Assembly (NCBI RefSeq): GCF_019320115.1
Contig: NC_089597.1
Coordinates: forward strand, 121,940,951-122,004,950
DNA from: Miscanthus floridulus
Lineage: Eukaryota; Streptophyta; Magnoliopsida; Poales; Poaceae
Reading direction: 5' to 3'
DNA length: 64,000 bases
Shown: in pieces, positions 1 through 11,215 of the stretch
How the letters are laid out: each line of letters starts with the position of its first letter
Position numbering within the stretch: the stretch's first letter is position 1
Notes under the pieces: model-generated
Database searches by the model: none
What the model was told of the DNA's origin: nothing
What the model saw: the letters and a program-made list of their open reading frames with translations, nothing else
Program-made: the position numbers and the translations under genes

Positions 1-44
1 CTTAACCTTGTTCTCATGTGAGTAATAAAACAAATTTGCTACAG

Positions 45-1100
45 ATGGCACGCACAAAGCAGACTGCTCGCAAGTCCACCAGAGGCAGAGCTCCTCGCCA
101 TCATCTTGCTCCACGTACCCGTTAGCGCCACACGTTTCTTGGAGAGTTTGGGATGCCTACACTCTTATGGAGAGTGCTCAACTATGTAGGCTATCCTGAT
201 GGAATGGAGCCTCGCTACTTCTGGACAAATGAGTAGTTGGGGGAAGGTCTCTTGGTTACTGTGGAGGTCATTGTACGTCCCTAAGGTGACAGTTCTGAGT
301 GGACTAGTTGGCGTTATGAGTCAACTGGTAGGACTACTGAAGAAGCAGCTGACAGGGCAGCCTTTGGTATACTGAGGGATATCATGGATTGTTTTCCTCC
401 GGAGTTGGTAGCTGCTTTAGTTGGAGTCTTTTCGAGAGGCAACCCCTCCACTGACTCATGGTAGCAAGCAAGAGGAAGATCTCTGGAGATTGGTGCAGCA
501 GAAGGACAGAATAGTGATAACCCTACCATGAGCGCCATGTTCGCAGTGATGAAGGCTTTCAATGGAGTAGAAGGTAGCCTGAGACGTGTGTCTGGTGCTC
601 TTGGTCATGCCTGAGATGACCGACGTCAACTTCAGAGGGATCACGACACCGAGATTGAGAGGCTCAGTGCAGAGATGGCTCAGTTGACTCATCAGAGGGA
701 TCAGGTGACCTAGAGGACTGGAGCCTATGAGGGAGACATGCATGCACTGAGAGAGCAGGTCGAGCATTTGACCACTACCAACAGGAATGCTGAGTGCATG
801 TTGATCCATGTGCTCCACTAGAGGAATGAAGCCTGGTCCACAGAAGATGTTCTGAGAGCTCAATAGGTTGAGCTAGAGCAGCAGCTGGCCAATGCAGAAG
901 AGTACAACGACAACCTACATGAGGAGGTTCATCAGCTAAATAACCAGCTCCACCCTTACATTTCGCCTGGAGCCATAGAGATGGATCTAGATGAGGACGA
1001 GGATCCCGAAGAGCTTGAGGCACCAGCTAATAATGACAACGATGATGTAGATAGTGACGATGTCGACATCTCCAACCTAGACAGCGACCACGATGAGTAG
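45..1100 (+). pseudogene. Extra ORF upstream of gag with histone H3-like N-terminal tail (decayed)
   Basis: One frame runs from ATG 45 to TAG 1098-1100 (351 codons) and is broken only by stops at 123, 234, 282, 462, 612, 711, 819 and 864; no frameshift is needed. The N-terminus reads MARTKQTARKSTRGRAPR. Residues 2-12 are identical to the start of histone H3 (K4, R8, K9, S10 and T11 all present), and the next residues keep the H3 spacing GxAPRxxLA. The rest is not a histone fold. Residues about 35-125 (GMPTLLWRVLNYVGYP to AAFGILRDI) could be a dsRBD-like alpha-beta-alpha unit, which is only my inference. Residues about 200-305 are a charged, coiled-coil-like stretch, and the C-terminus is very acidic (DLDEDEDPEE and later DNDDVDSDD). 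The ATG directly follows CTACAG, a good splice acceptor, so translation may depend on splicing. Every stop is one transition from a sense codon. Function is unknown. Confidence 0.8.
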
Positions 1101-1470
1101 GCTAGTAGTTATTGCACTAGCTACTAGGGTTTCGTTTACGACGACCTTTTGCATGGTCGACATGTCTGGCATGTACTCATGAGTAGAAAGACTAAGACCT
1201 TGATGTAATGTTGGAAAACTTGGATGTGTTTGTGGTGATATCTGAACGTCAAAAGTCCAGTGTATGTATGCTGCCAATTTGGTTGTATTGGACGCGACGT
1301 GTGCATTTCAGTAATCTAATTAGTAATGTTGTGTTGATTGGAATGACTTATTGTGCCCCTATTTTATTGTATGAAGTTATTCTCTCCAGTGAAGTCAGAA
1401 TGGCATAATTTTTTATTCGCCTGCAATTTCTACAACATCGTCTAATAATTACTATTGCTGAAATATGCAG
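1101..1470 (+). other. Spacer between the H3-tail ORF and gag
   Basis: No coding frame continues here. The stretch ends in AATATGCAG directly before the gag ATG at 1471, again resembling a 3' splice site. Both ORFs of the element thus begin immediately after an acceptor-like CAG. Confidence 0.5.
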
Positions 1471-4400
1471 ATGCTGAACACTCATCGTAACATGTATGAC
1501 ATGACTGAGGAAGGTGGCAGTGCCACTGGGAATGAGAACCGTGATCCACCACCACCACCTCCTCCTCCACCGTACACCGCGGAATAGTTCTTCGCACAGT
1601 TCCTTGGAAGTCAGTGCAACATGGAGGGCATGCAGCAGAACATGGAAGCTGCATTGTGCCATATTGCCAACAACACCCGCCGTGGGTTAAACCCAGGTGG
1701 ACATGAAGCAAATCAGCATAGTAGTTTCAAGGACTTTATGGACACTAGACCACCAATTTTCAAGGAAGCGGTAGAGCCCTTGGATGCAGAAGAGTGGATA
1801 AACACCATGGAAGATAAGTTTTGCGTTCTAAGGATGATAGAAGTATTGAAGACAGAGTATGCAACTCATCAGCTGCAAGGCCCTGCAAGAATGTGGTGGA
1901 AGCACCACCACACCACTTTTCCTCCCAATGCCCACATTACTTGGAGGGAATTCACTAAGGCCTTTCGTGGAGTTTACATTCCCCCTGGTTTGACCGAAAT
2001 GAAGTTTGGAGAATTTCTAGCACTGAACCAAGGCACCAAGACGGTGACCCAGTATCTACATGCATTCAATATTCTAAGTCGCTATGCCTCTGACATGGTG
2101 AATACCGATGCCAAAAAGATCGCTAGTTTCAAGAGAGGTCTGAATCCCAAAATGATGAAGCACGTGGGTACCAACACGAGAACTGGCATCAATGATTTTG
2201 TTAGTGACTGCTTAAAGCAAGAAGAGAACAACAATGTATATGCTACATCTAAGACTCGCAAGAAGGCTTTTGAGTCAGGTTCGTCCCAGCCAAGGGCTCC
2301 GATGGCAAATCATTCGGCGTATCGTCTGCCTGCCCCTAGTGCAAGGTTTAGGCCACCCCAACGGAGGAATCAGAATGCCCAGCAACCTCAAAGGAATCAG
2401 AAGCCATTCAAGATGGCAGTGCCATAAGCCAAGACCGGACAAGGCAGTTCATCTGGAGCTGCTACTCAAGTGAGAGGACCGTATTTCAACTACAATCAAA
2501 CTAGGCACTTTGCGAAGTTTTGCCCATATCCCAAGAGGCAGCAGAATCAGTACCAAGCTCATGTGCACCACACCACCATTGATGACATCTCGAAAGGAGA
2601 GCTTGTGACAGCCGATATGTTTTCTATCAACAATCATCCTACAGTTGTTTTGTTTGATTCTGGATCATCGCATTCATTCATAAGTCAAGCATTTGCAAGA
2701 AAGTATGAGCAAAAGATAGTTGAATTGGAATGTGCTTATCGGATCAGTTCAGCTGGGGCTGATCTATTAACTAATCAGATAATTCGGGGGATAACCCTAT
2801 GTATAGCAAACAGGCAGTATATGCTTAACTTGATAGTTATGCCAGGACTAGTTCTGGATGTGATTATAGGAATGAACTGGATGACTAAGATGGGAGTAGT
2901 AATTGATGTGGGAGGAAGAAGCATTTCTCTCAAAGAACCTGTTGGAGAAGGTACATTTCAAGTAACCTTACCTCAGAGAATAGATCTGACCAGTACAACT
3001 TGTGTAGTCCAAACTACTCTTCTAGCTAAGATTCCAGTAGTATGCGAGTTTCCGGATGTGTTTCCAGATGAGTTACCCGGTCTTCCACCGGACAGAGATG
3101 TTGAGTTTGCCATTGAGTTAATCCCTGGAACACCACCGATCTCAAGAAGGCCTTATCGAATGCCTCCAAATGAATTAGTCGAGTTGAAGAAACAACTCCA
3201 AGATTTGTTGACTAAGGGTTTGATTCACCCAAGTTCATCGGAATGGGGATGTCCTGCACTGTTTGTGAAGAAGAAGGATAACTCCTTATGGATGTGCGTG
3301 GACTACCGACCACTGAATGCGGTGACAATTAAAAACAAGTATCCTCTACCTCGGATTGATATCTTGTTTGATCAATTGTCCAAAGCCAAGGTGTTCTCCA
3401 AAATAGATTTGAGATCAGGGTACCATCAGATTAAGATTAGACCACAAGATATACCCAAAACCGCATTCTCCACCAGATATGGTTTGTACGAGTATCTTGT
3501 CATGTCCTTTGGTTTGACAAATGCTCCTGCATACTTTATGTATCTAATGAATTTGGTCTTTATGCCAGAGTTGGATAAGTTCATGATTGTGTTCATTGAT
3601 GACATTCTAGTGTACTCAGAGAACGAACAGGATCATGAAGAGCATCTAAGAATTGTCTTGACTAGACTCAGAGATCACCAGCTGTATGCTAAGTTTAGTA
3701 AATGTGAGTTCTGGATGAAGATAGTTCCTTTTCTCGGTCATGTGCTATCTGAGAATGGAATCTCAGTGGATCTTAGTAAGGTACAAGAGGTTATGGACTG
3801 GAAGGCACCAAGCACAGTTCATGAGGTTCGGAGTTTTCTTGGATTAGCCTATTACTATCGTCGTTTTATACCGGACTTCATGAAGATTGCCAAGCCAATG
3901 ACAAGTTTGCTACAAAAGGGTCATAAGTTCGTTTGGATAGAGGAGTGTGAGGCAGCTTTCTACACCTTGCGGAATTTGCTAACCACTGCTCCTGTTCTAG
4001 CGCAACCGGATATAGAGAAGCCGTTTGATGTGTTTTGCGATGCATCAAAGAATGGTTTAGAATGTGTTCTGATGCAAGATGGAAGGGTCATTGCTTATGC
4101 CTCACGTCAGTTGAGGAAGCATGAGGTTAACTATCCTACACACGATTTAGAGCTTACGGCTGTTGTGCATGCTCTAAAAATTTGGAGACACTACTTGCTT
4201 GGGAATGTGTGCAATATCTTTACAGATCATAAGAGTCTCAAGTACATATTTACTCATTCTGAGTTGAATATGTGACAAAGAAGATGGTTAGAGCTAATAA
4301 AGGATTATAACCTGAATGTGCACTATCATCCGAGAAAGGCAAATGTAGTGGCAGATGCCTTAAGTAGGAAGTCACATTCTCTTGTTGTGCAACCATTGTT

Positions 4401-5928
4401 TGAAGATGGGTTCAATTTGTTACATCCTGCAGTGTTGCATAATATCTAGGTTAGTTGTACCTTGGAAAGCAAGATCATTGAGGGTCAGAAAACAGATAAG
4501 GGAATACTCCATATCAAGGAGACAATAAAGAAAGAACCGTCCAAGCACTTTAGAGTGGATGAACAAGGAGTGTTATGGTTTAAGGACCGTTTGGTTGTAC
4601 CTAAAGATCGAGAGCTCAAGCACAAATTGATGGATGAAGCTCATCACTCTAAGCAATCTATCCATCCTGGAAGTAACAAAATGTACCAAGAATTGAGACC
4701 TCGTTATTGGTGGACAAAGATGAAGACGGAGATTGCAGCGTATGTTGCTTGTTGCGACATGTGTTGTAGAGTGAAAGCTCTTCATATGAGACCCGCAGGA
4801 ATGTTGCAACCTTTGTCAGTACCAGATTGGAAATGGGATGATATAAGTATGGATTTCATCACCGGTTTCCCCACCACACAAAAGGGGAATGATTCGATTT
4901 GGGTAATTGTAGATCGCCTTACCAAATCAGCTCACTTTTTACCAGTCAAAACAACATTTCAACCACCTTAGTATGCTGAGAAGTACATTGCAGAGATTGT
5001 CCAATTATATGGTATACCAAAGACTATCGTGTCTGACCGTGGGTCATAGTTTACCGCTCATTTTTTGGAGCATCTTCATAAGGGTTTGGGTACTAGCTTG
5101 ATTCATAGTACAGCTTACCACCCACAAATAGATGGGCAGACAGAGCGAGTTAATGCTATTCTAGAAGATATGCTTAGAGCATGTGTGTTATCATCTAAAG
5201 GTTCATGGGAATCATGGTTACCTTTGGCAGAGTTCGCTTACAACAACAGTTACCAAGAGAGTATCAAGATGGCTCCATTTGAAGCATTGTATGGTAGAAA
5301 ATGTAGGACACCATTGAATTGGGTTGAGCCTGGAGAAAGAAGGTTTTACGGGATCGATTTTGTTGACGAGGCTGAGAAAAAGGTCCATATTATCCAACAA
5401 AACATGAAAGTGGCACAGTCACGCCAAAAGAGTTATGTCGATAAGAGAAGGAGACCGCTTGAGTTTGAGGTAGGTGACTACGTTTATCTGAAGGTTACTC
5501 CAATGAAGAAAGTACAACGGTTTGGAGTAAAGAGAAAACTTGCTCCTGGATTTGTAGGACCATACAAGATCATAGAGAAGAAGGGTCCCGTGGCTTATAA
5601 GTTACAATTACCAGAAGCGATGGTTTCGATCTTCCCAGTCTTCCATGTATCATAGTTGAAGAAGTGCTTGCGTGTTCCAGAAGAGAGAATAGAACCTCAG
5701 AGCATTCAGCTCAAGTCAGACTTGGAATACCGTGAGCAACCGGTTTGGGTTTTGGACACTAAGGATCGAGTCACTCGGAACAAAGTGGTGAGAACGTATA
5801 AGATATAGTGAAGTCATCACGATGATGGTGATGCGACGTGGGAAACAGGAGAATATCTGCAAAACGCTTATAAGGATTTTTATAACAAATGGTTTGTAAC
5901 TCAAAATCTCGGGACGAGATTCTTATAA
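1471..5928 (+). pseudogene. gypsy gag-pol polyprotein with chromodomain (nine stops, no frameshift)
   Basis: A single frame of 1,486 codons from ATG 1471 to TAA 5926 is interrupted by stops at 1585, 2425, 4273, 4447, 4969, 5047, 5653, 5806 and 5809. In order: a polyproline N-terminus; the Retrotrans_gag core (about 1890-2110); a degenerate zinc knuckle (2473-2533) whose first two cysteines are now tyrosine and whose glycine is arginine; protease DSG (about 2656); RT with FIDD (3592-3603); RNase H (about 4024-4375, one conserved glycine now glutamate); integrase with an HHCC region (about 4640-4780) and the D, D, E residues in MDFITGFP, VSDRGS and DGQTERVN; and a C-terminal chromodomain (about 5725-5890). 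Each stop can be reached by C-to-T or G-to-A from CAG, CAA, CGA or TGG. It cannot now make a full polyprotein. Confidence 0.92.
5725..5890 (+). other. Chromodomain at the integrase C-terminus
   Basis: After the integrase GPY-type region the frame reads EYREQPVWVLDTKDRV, then VVRTYKIQW, an acidic HDDGDATWE strand and a final helix EYLQNAYKDFYNKW. This is the three-strand plus helix pattern of the chromodomain that defines chromoviruses and guides integration through histone marks. The double stop TAG-TGA at 5806-5811 cuts it between the IQ and W of the core strand. The aromatic positions Y (first strand) and W (WETGEY) are still recognisable. Confidence 0.75.
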
Positions 5929-5939
5929 GTGGGGAGGGA
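5929..5939 (+). promoter_or_regulatory. Polypurine tract of the gypsy element
   Basis: GTGGGGAGGGA lies one base after the pol stop and directly before the LTR start. This is the expected plus-strand DNA priming site. Confidence 0.75.
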
Positions 5940-8900
5940 TATAACACCTCGGTGTTAAGCATGCATTAAAATTCCATCCCATGAGCATAATCATCATCAC
6001 CTCATGCATAAGCATCATTCATGCATTTCATTTTGAAAGAAATGAAGTATCATTTCATGTGGTGCTTAAATTGATTGAAATTCATTATGTTTAAAATAAT
6101 GTAAAATGCCATGCTCATGTTTGGATGCCATGATTACTTGTTTTGATCACTAAATTAACTTAGAAATATTTAGGATGCAATTTGGAGCAAAGTTTATATT
6201 CAAAGTTTTGCCAAATTATGCTTTTAAAATAATTCTAAAAAATTAGGGTTTTGGGATTTAATATACTTTAAATCTATAGTTTAAAATCTATTTGGAATTT
6301 GACTTTGGTCATAAAAGCAAAGCTATAGAGAATAAATTTTTGAGCAACTTTTATTTTTGGGCCAAAGTTTGAAACTGCTTTGAAATTGCTCAAAATTTGC
6401 ATTGAATGAAATAGGAATAGAAAATAATTTGAAACATGTTTTTTCTTCCTTAGTGGGCCTCACGCCTCGCTTCCCGACCTAGTCTGCAAGCCGGCCCGGC
6501 CTACCTCCACGCCGCGCTCCTGCTCCCACGCGCCGCGCCCGACCGGCGCCAGAGCGCGCACGCCGCGTGGCAGCCATGTGCCGGCGAGTTCGCCGCGCGG
6601 CACCGCCGGCCTGGCATGCGCCCCTCCTGTCGTGCCTACACACGCCGCGCCGCGTCTGCCACCCCCTCCTCTATCTCATTTGCTTCCTCTCTTCCGCCAG
6701 CGCAAGCAGCAGCAGCGCACGCACCCGCCACCGCCCGCACAAGCACCATCGCCGGCGTTGGCCGTTCCGGTCACTCCCGTTCTCTAGGGCTAGCTCCGTC
6801 TTGCCCTGAGCACCGCCTCCACCTCGCGCACCTCGTGCTCGTGTCGCTTTGCCATGGTAAGCTCCCCTTTCTCAGGAATCGCTCGCCGGAGCACGGCCGA
6901 GCTCACCGGAGAGCTCTGCTCCCATGGACTCCCCCTCTCTGCTCCACCTCTCTCCTTCCTTTCGCGCGCGTGAGCACCGCCTTGCCCTCGCAAATCTCGT
7001 GTGTGCCTCCCCGTGGCCTGCCGTGGCCGAAGTCGGCGTACCGCCGACGAGCCGCGCCACCGCTTCGCCATGCGCATCGTCGAGCTCACTTCCAAGCTCC
7101 TCTAGTGCCTTCTCTTGGTGCACCGCGTTCGCCTCGTCGCGGGTGAGCTGCTGGTGGTGACCGCACTGCCGGCTAGCTCACCGTCGACGAGAGCCGGCCA
7201 GTCAGCTCCGCCCCTATTTCGGTCTGACCGATAGGTGGGGGCCGTTGACCCGTGGGGGCCCACTCGTCAGCGCCCCAACTCGGGTCTGGGTGCACAGCAC
7301 CGGGTGCACCCAGCGTTTTCATCGGCTGGTTTTTAAAAGGATTTAGGAAATGATTTTCCAGAAAATGTTAAATGTTTCCAAAAAGTCATAACTTGCTCAA
7401 AATAGCTCCAAATTTGTTGAAACAAATTTTGCTAGGTTTCTTATGACTAGATCTATCTGTTAAAAATATTGCATGTCAAATTTGTGATACTTTTCTGTGT
7501 AGCTTTATTTAAATTGAATAAATGCTGATTTCTTGGAAAATGTATAGTAAATAGAATATAGGTCAGAAAAATATGGTGCTAATTTTGTTGATCTATTTAG
7601 GTTATGTACTTTTTGTTAAAAATATATAACATACATGTTATGTGGAAAGATTTGGCTAGGTAGGTTATGTGTATTAATTGCTGACTTCTTGTAAAATTGC
7701 TAGGGCTAAAAATATGAATAATACATGTAGGTGAAACTTTTTGTACAGTGATTGTATGCTATGAAGATCATGGGAAAAATACGAAATCTGTTGTTTGACA
7801 CTTTTCGTAGTACAAAGTATTTTCATGCTCAATTATCCACTATAGCTTGTCATTTTTGTGTAGGCTGTTATACTCATCTAAATGCCATGAAAATTTTATG
7901 GTAGCCTACTTAGAGTAGTACTATGCTACTGTAATTTTCTCAGATTTTTATGAGCACCAAAGATATATGTTGCTATTGTAGCCCTAATTTAAAATGAAAT
8001 AAACAAATCTTCTTTAATGCATGATTAGTTAATAATGTTTGCTTTGGTGTATCTTTGAAGCATCTTAGATTGCCGTGGTGACTTGGCATGTTATTACAGT
8101 GGTTGTAGTAGTAGTATAGTGGTACATGTTCTTGGATAATGTTGGCTACCTTATAGCAGGACTTTACTTCTACTATGCCCAATAAAGTTAAACATGTTTA
8201 TCTACATTTCATGTATCATGATCATTACATGTCATCTCTTCGATGCACCTATGCATTAGCACTCATATATCTGCATCATACAGGATCGTAGGAGGAGTTG
8301 CTAGCAGTAATTTAGGAAGAGCAGACCGAGACAGATCCACAAGAAGTCCAGACACAGGAGGTGCTAGAGGAAGAGGAGCCAGGAGAGGACTTGCCCGAGT
8401 GTGTGGATCATCAACCTAGTTCGTTCGAACGAGGCAAGCCCCGGAGCATTCTAAGTCTCCTACTTTATAAAAGCAATTCTTTCTATATATATGAGTTTAT
8501 ATATTGTTGCATTAAGTAGTAGGAGTTGATTGAAACCGTTGATGCATTTATTACTATCCTTGCCTACCTTAGTACCTTGTTACCCTGTTAGGTCTGGATC
8601 GAATAACTGCTTAGCCTTGCTTAGACCGGTAGCGATCGGTGATAATCCGATCACCTACATTATAGGTGGTTACTGGAAGAATTTAGCTATGGAAAGAATG
8701 ATATCCTGGAATTAACCATGTGTGATGAATAATTGGAGACCGGACGGAAAAAGTTGGAGGCAACCAGACAGGGTTCTAGGGTGCTGTTAGTTTCCGTCTG
8801 TGCCAATTAAGGACCGATCGTTGCTCATCCCTCTTGTCATATTGAACGCATGCCTCACATTTAGCTGACCGAATAAAGTACCTTTCGATCGCGAAGCTAG

Positions 8901-9940
8901 TGACACTATTCGAGCCGGGATAAACCCGGATTGGCAGACTGGTGCTGAAGGGGGTATGACGGGGACGCGAAGAGTGAGCCCAAGGTGCGTCCTGGTAGTC
9001 GGGCGGTCCGTGGGTAGTGTGGTCCCGGTTGTTATCCCGCGGCTACTTGAAAATTGTCATTGGTGATCTAAGCGACCCTGACGGGGGAAGCGTGGTTTGT
9101 GTGAGGAATAAATCACCAGCTGGTTAGGAATCGATTCGAATCGCCATCGCTCCTAGATAGTGAGCACTTGACTCGAGCTATGGCATCGTAGTAATTATTA
9201 TGGAACAATGATGGTTATCTGGATGATATGGGATATGCTAAATCTAAATTGGTAACTGGATGTTATTGATTAATCAAGTGATTGCTATAGTATAGGTGCT
9301 TACCTAGATTGATAGGTCATAATAAAGATGATGTAAAGTACTTAAAATAGTTTCTTCATGATAGCTTATGCTTTTCGCAAACAAGTCAGCCAGCCCATTA
9401 AAGAAAGCCTTACATAAACCTGGGTGTCGCTTTATTTTGGTTTGAGACGGGTAAGTCTAGCTGAGTACCTTCTCGTACTCAGGGCATTGTTCCCATTGTT
9501 GTTGCAGATGGTCAAATGTATTACGGCTATTGCATTAACTGCATGTACCCGGCGATGGGTGACAACTAGGACTAAGGGCAATGGTCACTCCGTATCTCTC
9601 CTCTGATACTTTTGTTGGAAATGACTACCTACTTGCACTGTATTGGAACTAAAAGTATGTGTGTAACTTAAAAACTATTTGCTTCTGCTATTTCAGATTG
9701 AATCTGGTTTGTAATAACTTTATATTCTAAACTCTAATGTATCCTACTGTCATTGTGAACTTTATGTAACATGTGACGGTACTTGCTAAACTTGTACGAT
9801 CTTGGTTTGTATGTCGATTGGTTTGAAATCCTTCGTGGTTTCACGGACTACCGGGTTATATGGGCTTAAGTTTGCTAAATTATCTGCTTCGACGGAAGAT
9901 TTCCTTACTTAATCTCGTATAATTGGTCGGTTCTGTTACA
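5940..9940 (+). repeat. 3' LTR of the gypsy element (about 4.0 kb)
   Basis: The LTR begins TATAACACCTCGG after the polypurine tract and ends GGTTCTGTTACA at 9940. The expected terminal TG has become TA, again a G-to-A change. Internally it has an AT-rich first part, a GC-rich block (about 6450-7320) with chance ORFs on both strands, then a long AT-rich part. The start is clearly related to the minus-strand LTR fragment ending at 54768. The length is typical for grass Tekay elements. The right target duplication would be GCACT (9941-9945), but the left one is out of view. Confidence 0.75.
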
Positions 9941-9975
9941 GCACTACCGCGCCAAGATCGGTGGCGCGGTAGTGC
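9941..9975. repeat. Perfect hairpin adjoining the LTR end
   Basis: A 14-bp perfect inverted repeat (GCACTACCGCGCCA and its complement) encloses a 7-base loop. CACTACC followed by GC-rich repeats resembles a CACTA-transposon terminus, so the gypsy element may have inserted into or beside an old CACTA end. The other end is not identified. Confidence 0.5.
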
Positions 9976-10317
9976 CCTGCCACGTCAACGGCCGCGAGTC
10001 CGGCCGTCGTAGCATATTGCCGCGCCACCATGCATGACGCGGCACAGGCATTTAGCTGTGCTAGGATAATAGACGTGGCTAAAAGTATTAGTTTAAAAAA
10101 AACAGACAATGTTAAATTTAAAATTGGTTATCAAAAAGTTTAAAATTAAAAAAATCGCAGCAACTCCCTGTATGCATCGCTGTCCCATGTCACGGTCAGC
10201 CGGGGCGCGGAGTTGAGTGGCGGAACGGATGGGCTCGCAGCGGCTGCAAGTTGCAGGCTCGCCGCGAAATTGATTCTGTTGCACTTGTACAAGGTCTTGA
10301 AAATATTTTATATTATA
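9976..10317. other. No gene seen; GC-rich then AT-rich spacer
   Basis: The first 60 bases continue the GC-rich sequence after the hairpin and may belong to the same transposon end. The rest is AT-rich with no coding frame I can support. Confidence 0.4.
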
Positions 10318-10574
10318 CTCCCTCCTTCCAGGAAAGATTGTAATTATAGGATCTGTGTCGATCAAAGTAACTCAAGTTTGACCGAGTTTATAGTAAATAA
10401 TATTAGCATTTATGTCTCGAAACAAAATTTATTCAGAAAATATATTTTATAACTAATCTAACAATACTTATTTTGTATCTAAATGATAATAACTTTTTAT
10501 ATAAATTTAGTCAAAATTCTAACTGTTCGACCCCTCGATAAACGAGAATTGCAATCTTCTCTGAATGGAGGGAG
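10318..10574. mobile_element. Stowaway-type MITE
   Basis: The element starts CTCCCTCCTTCCAGG and ends GAATGGAGGGAG, the classic Stowaway (Tc1/Mariner) termini. TA dinucleotides flank it at 10316-10317 and 10575-10576. At 257 bp it has the usual MITE size and no coding capacity. Confidence 0.85.
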
Positions 10575-10576
10575 TA

Positions 10577-11150
10577 TATAGCTGTGGATTGTACTGTCTG
10601 GTGCTCAACGTTTGCAGGTGAACAACGATTGCATCAGCTTTTTAGGATGCAAGATAACAAGTACGGGCTACTGTAGCCATTAGCCAATGCCACAAACAGT
10701 CACAGCCGCAGCGCAAAAATTGCTGCGAGCATGCTAGCGACGGATAAGTCCATTTTTGACCATTGAAAGTTAGAAATCTCTTTACCATTGAACTGTTTAT
10801 ATTTTAGCCATTCGATTGTTTTCGATGTTGGTTTTACTTACGCACCAAAAGTGGCAGTGCGGCCCATTCATTAGACATTAGGACTCTATCTCCTCTGTCG
10901 TCACCACGCCATCTCTCGGCTTCTCTCACTCCACAGGTATCATAGCCGTCGTCTCCTCCCTCCTCGTTCCTCGCGCGAAGTGGACGAGGAGAGGGAGGCA
11001 GAGGAGGCACCGCGCAACACATGAGGAGGGAGGAGGCGACGGTGGCGGCGCCAAAAGAGAAGGCGTGGAGAGGAGAAGAGGGAGGTCTGATGAGTGGGTT
11101 CAACTTTTAGTTGCATCTGTATTACTAAAGCCGCCATTGAAACTACTTTG
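10577..11150. other. No gene seen
   Basis: Mixed-composition DNA with a GC-rich patch near 10930-11090. Short frames here have no recognisable domain, and their codon use follows base composition. Confidence 0.4.
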
Positions 11151-11215
11151 TAGTTCAATCGCCAAATAAGAAAGATTTTTTTAAGATGTAGTTCAATCGC
11201 CAAATAGGAAAGATT
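11151..11215. repeat. Short tandem duplication at a SINE insertion site
   Basis: The sequence GTAGTTCAATCGCCAAATA followed by GAAAGATTT occurs twice, about 38 bases apart, differing by single bases. The second copy supplies the left target duplication of the SINE that follows. Confidence 0.7.

Larger units (their letters stand above)
1..9940 (+). mobile_element. Ty3/gypsy Tekay-like LTR retrotransposon (5' LTR outside window)
   Basis: The order gag, zinc knuckle, protease, RT, RNase H, integrase, chromodomain, polypurine tract and LTR is visible on the plus strand, which defines a chromovirus of the gypsy superfamily. The very long LTR beginning TATAACACC (ancestrally TGTAACACC) and ending GTTACA is typical of the Tekay/Del group. 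The window opens inside the internal region, so the 5' LTR, primer-binding site and left target duplication cannot be seen. An additional ORF lies upstream of gag. The coding parts hold 17 in-frame stops but no frameshift. The element is therefore non-autonomous now. Clade assignment is from recognised motifs, not a tree. Confidence 0.9.

Noticed and set aside
45..122. A true histone H3 gene
   Set aside because: Only about 20 N-terminal residues are H3-like. No histone-fold sequence follows, and the frame continues as an unrelated protein inside a gypsy element.
6567..7160. Overlapping GC-rich frames on both strands
   Set aside because: They lie in the GC-rich block of the 3' LTR, have no domain and are explained by composition.
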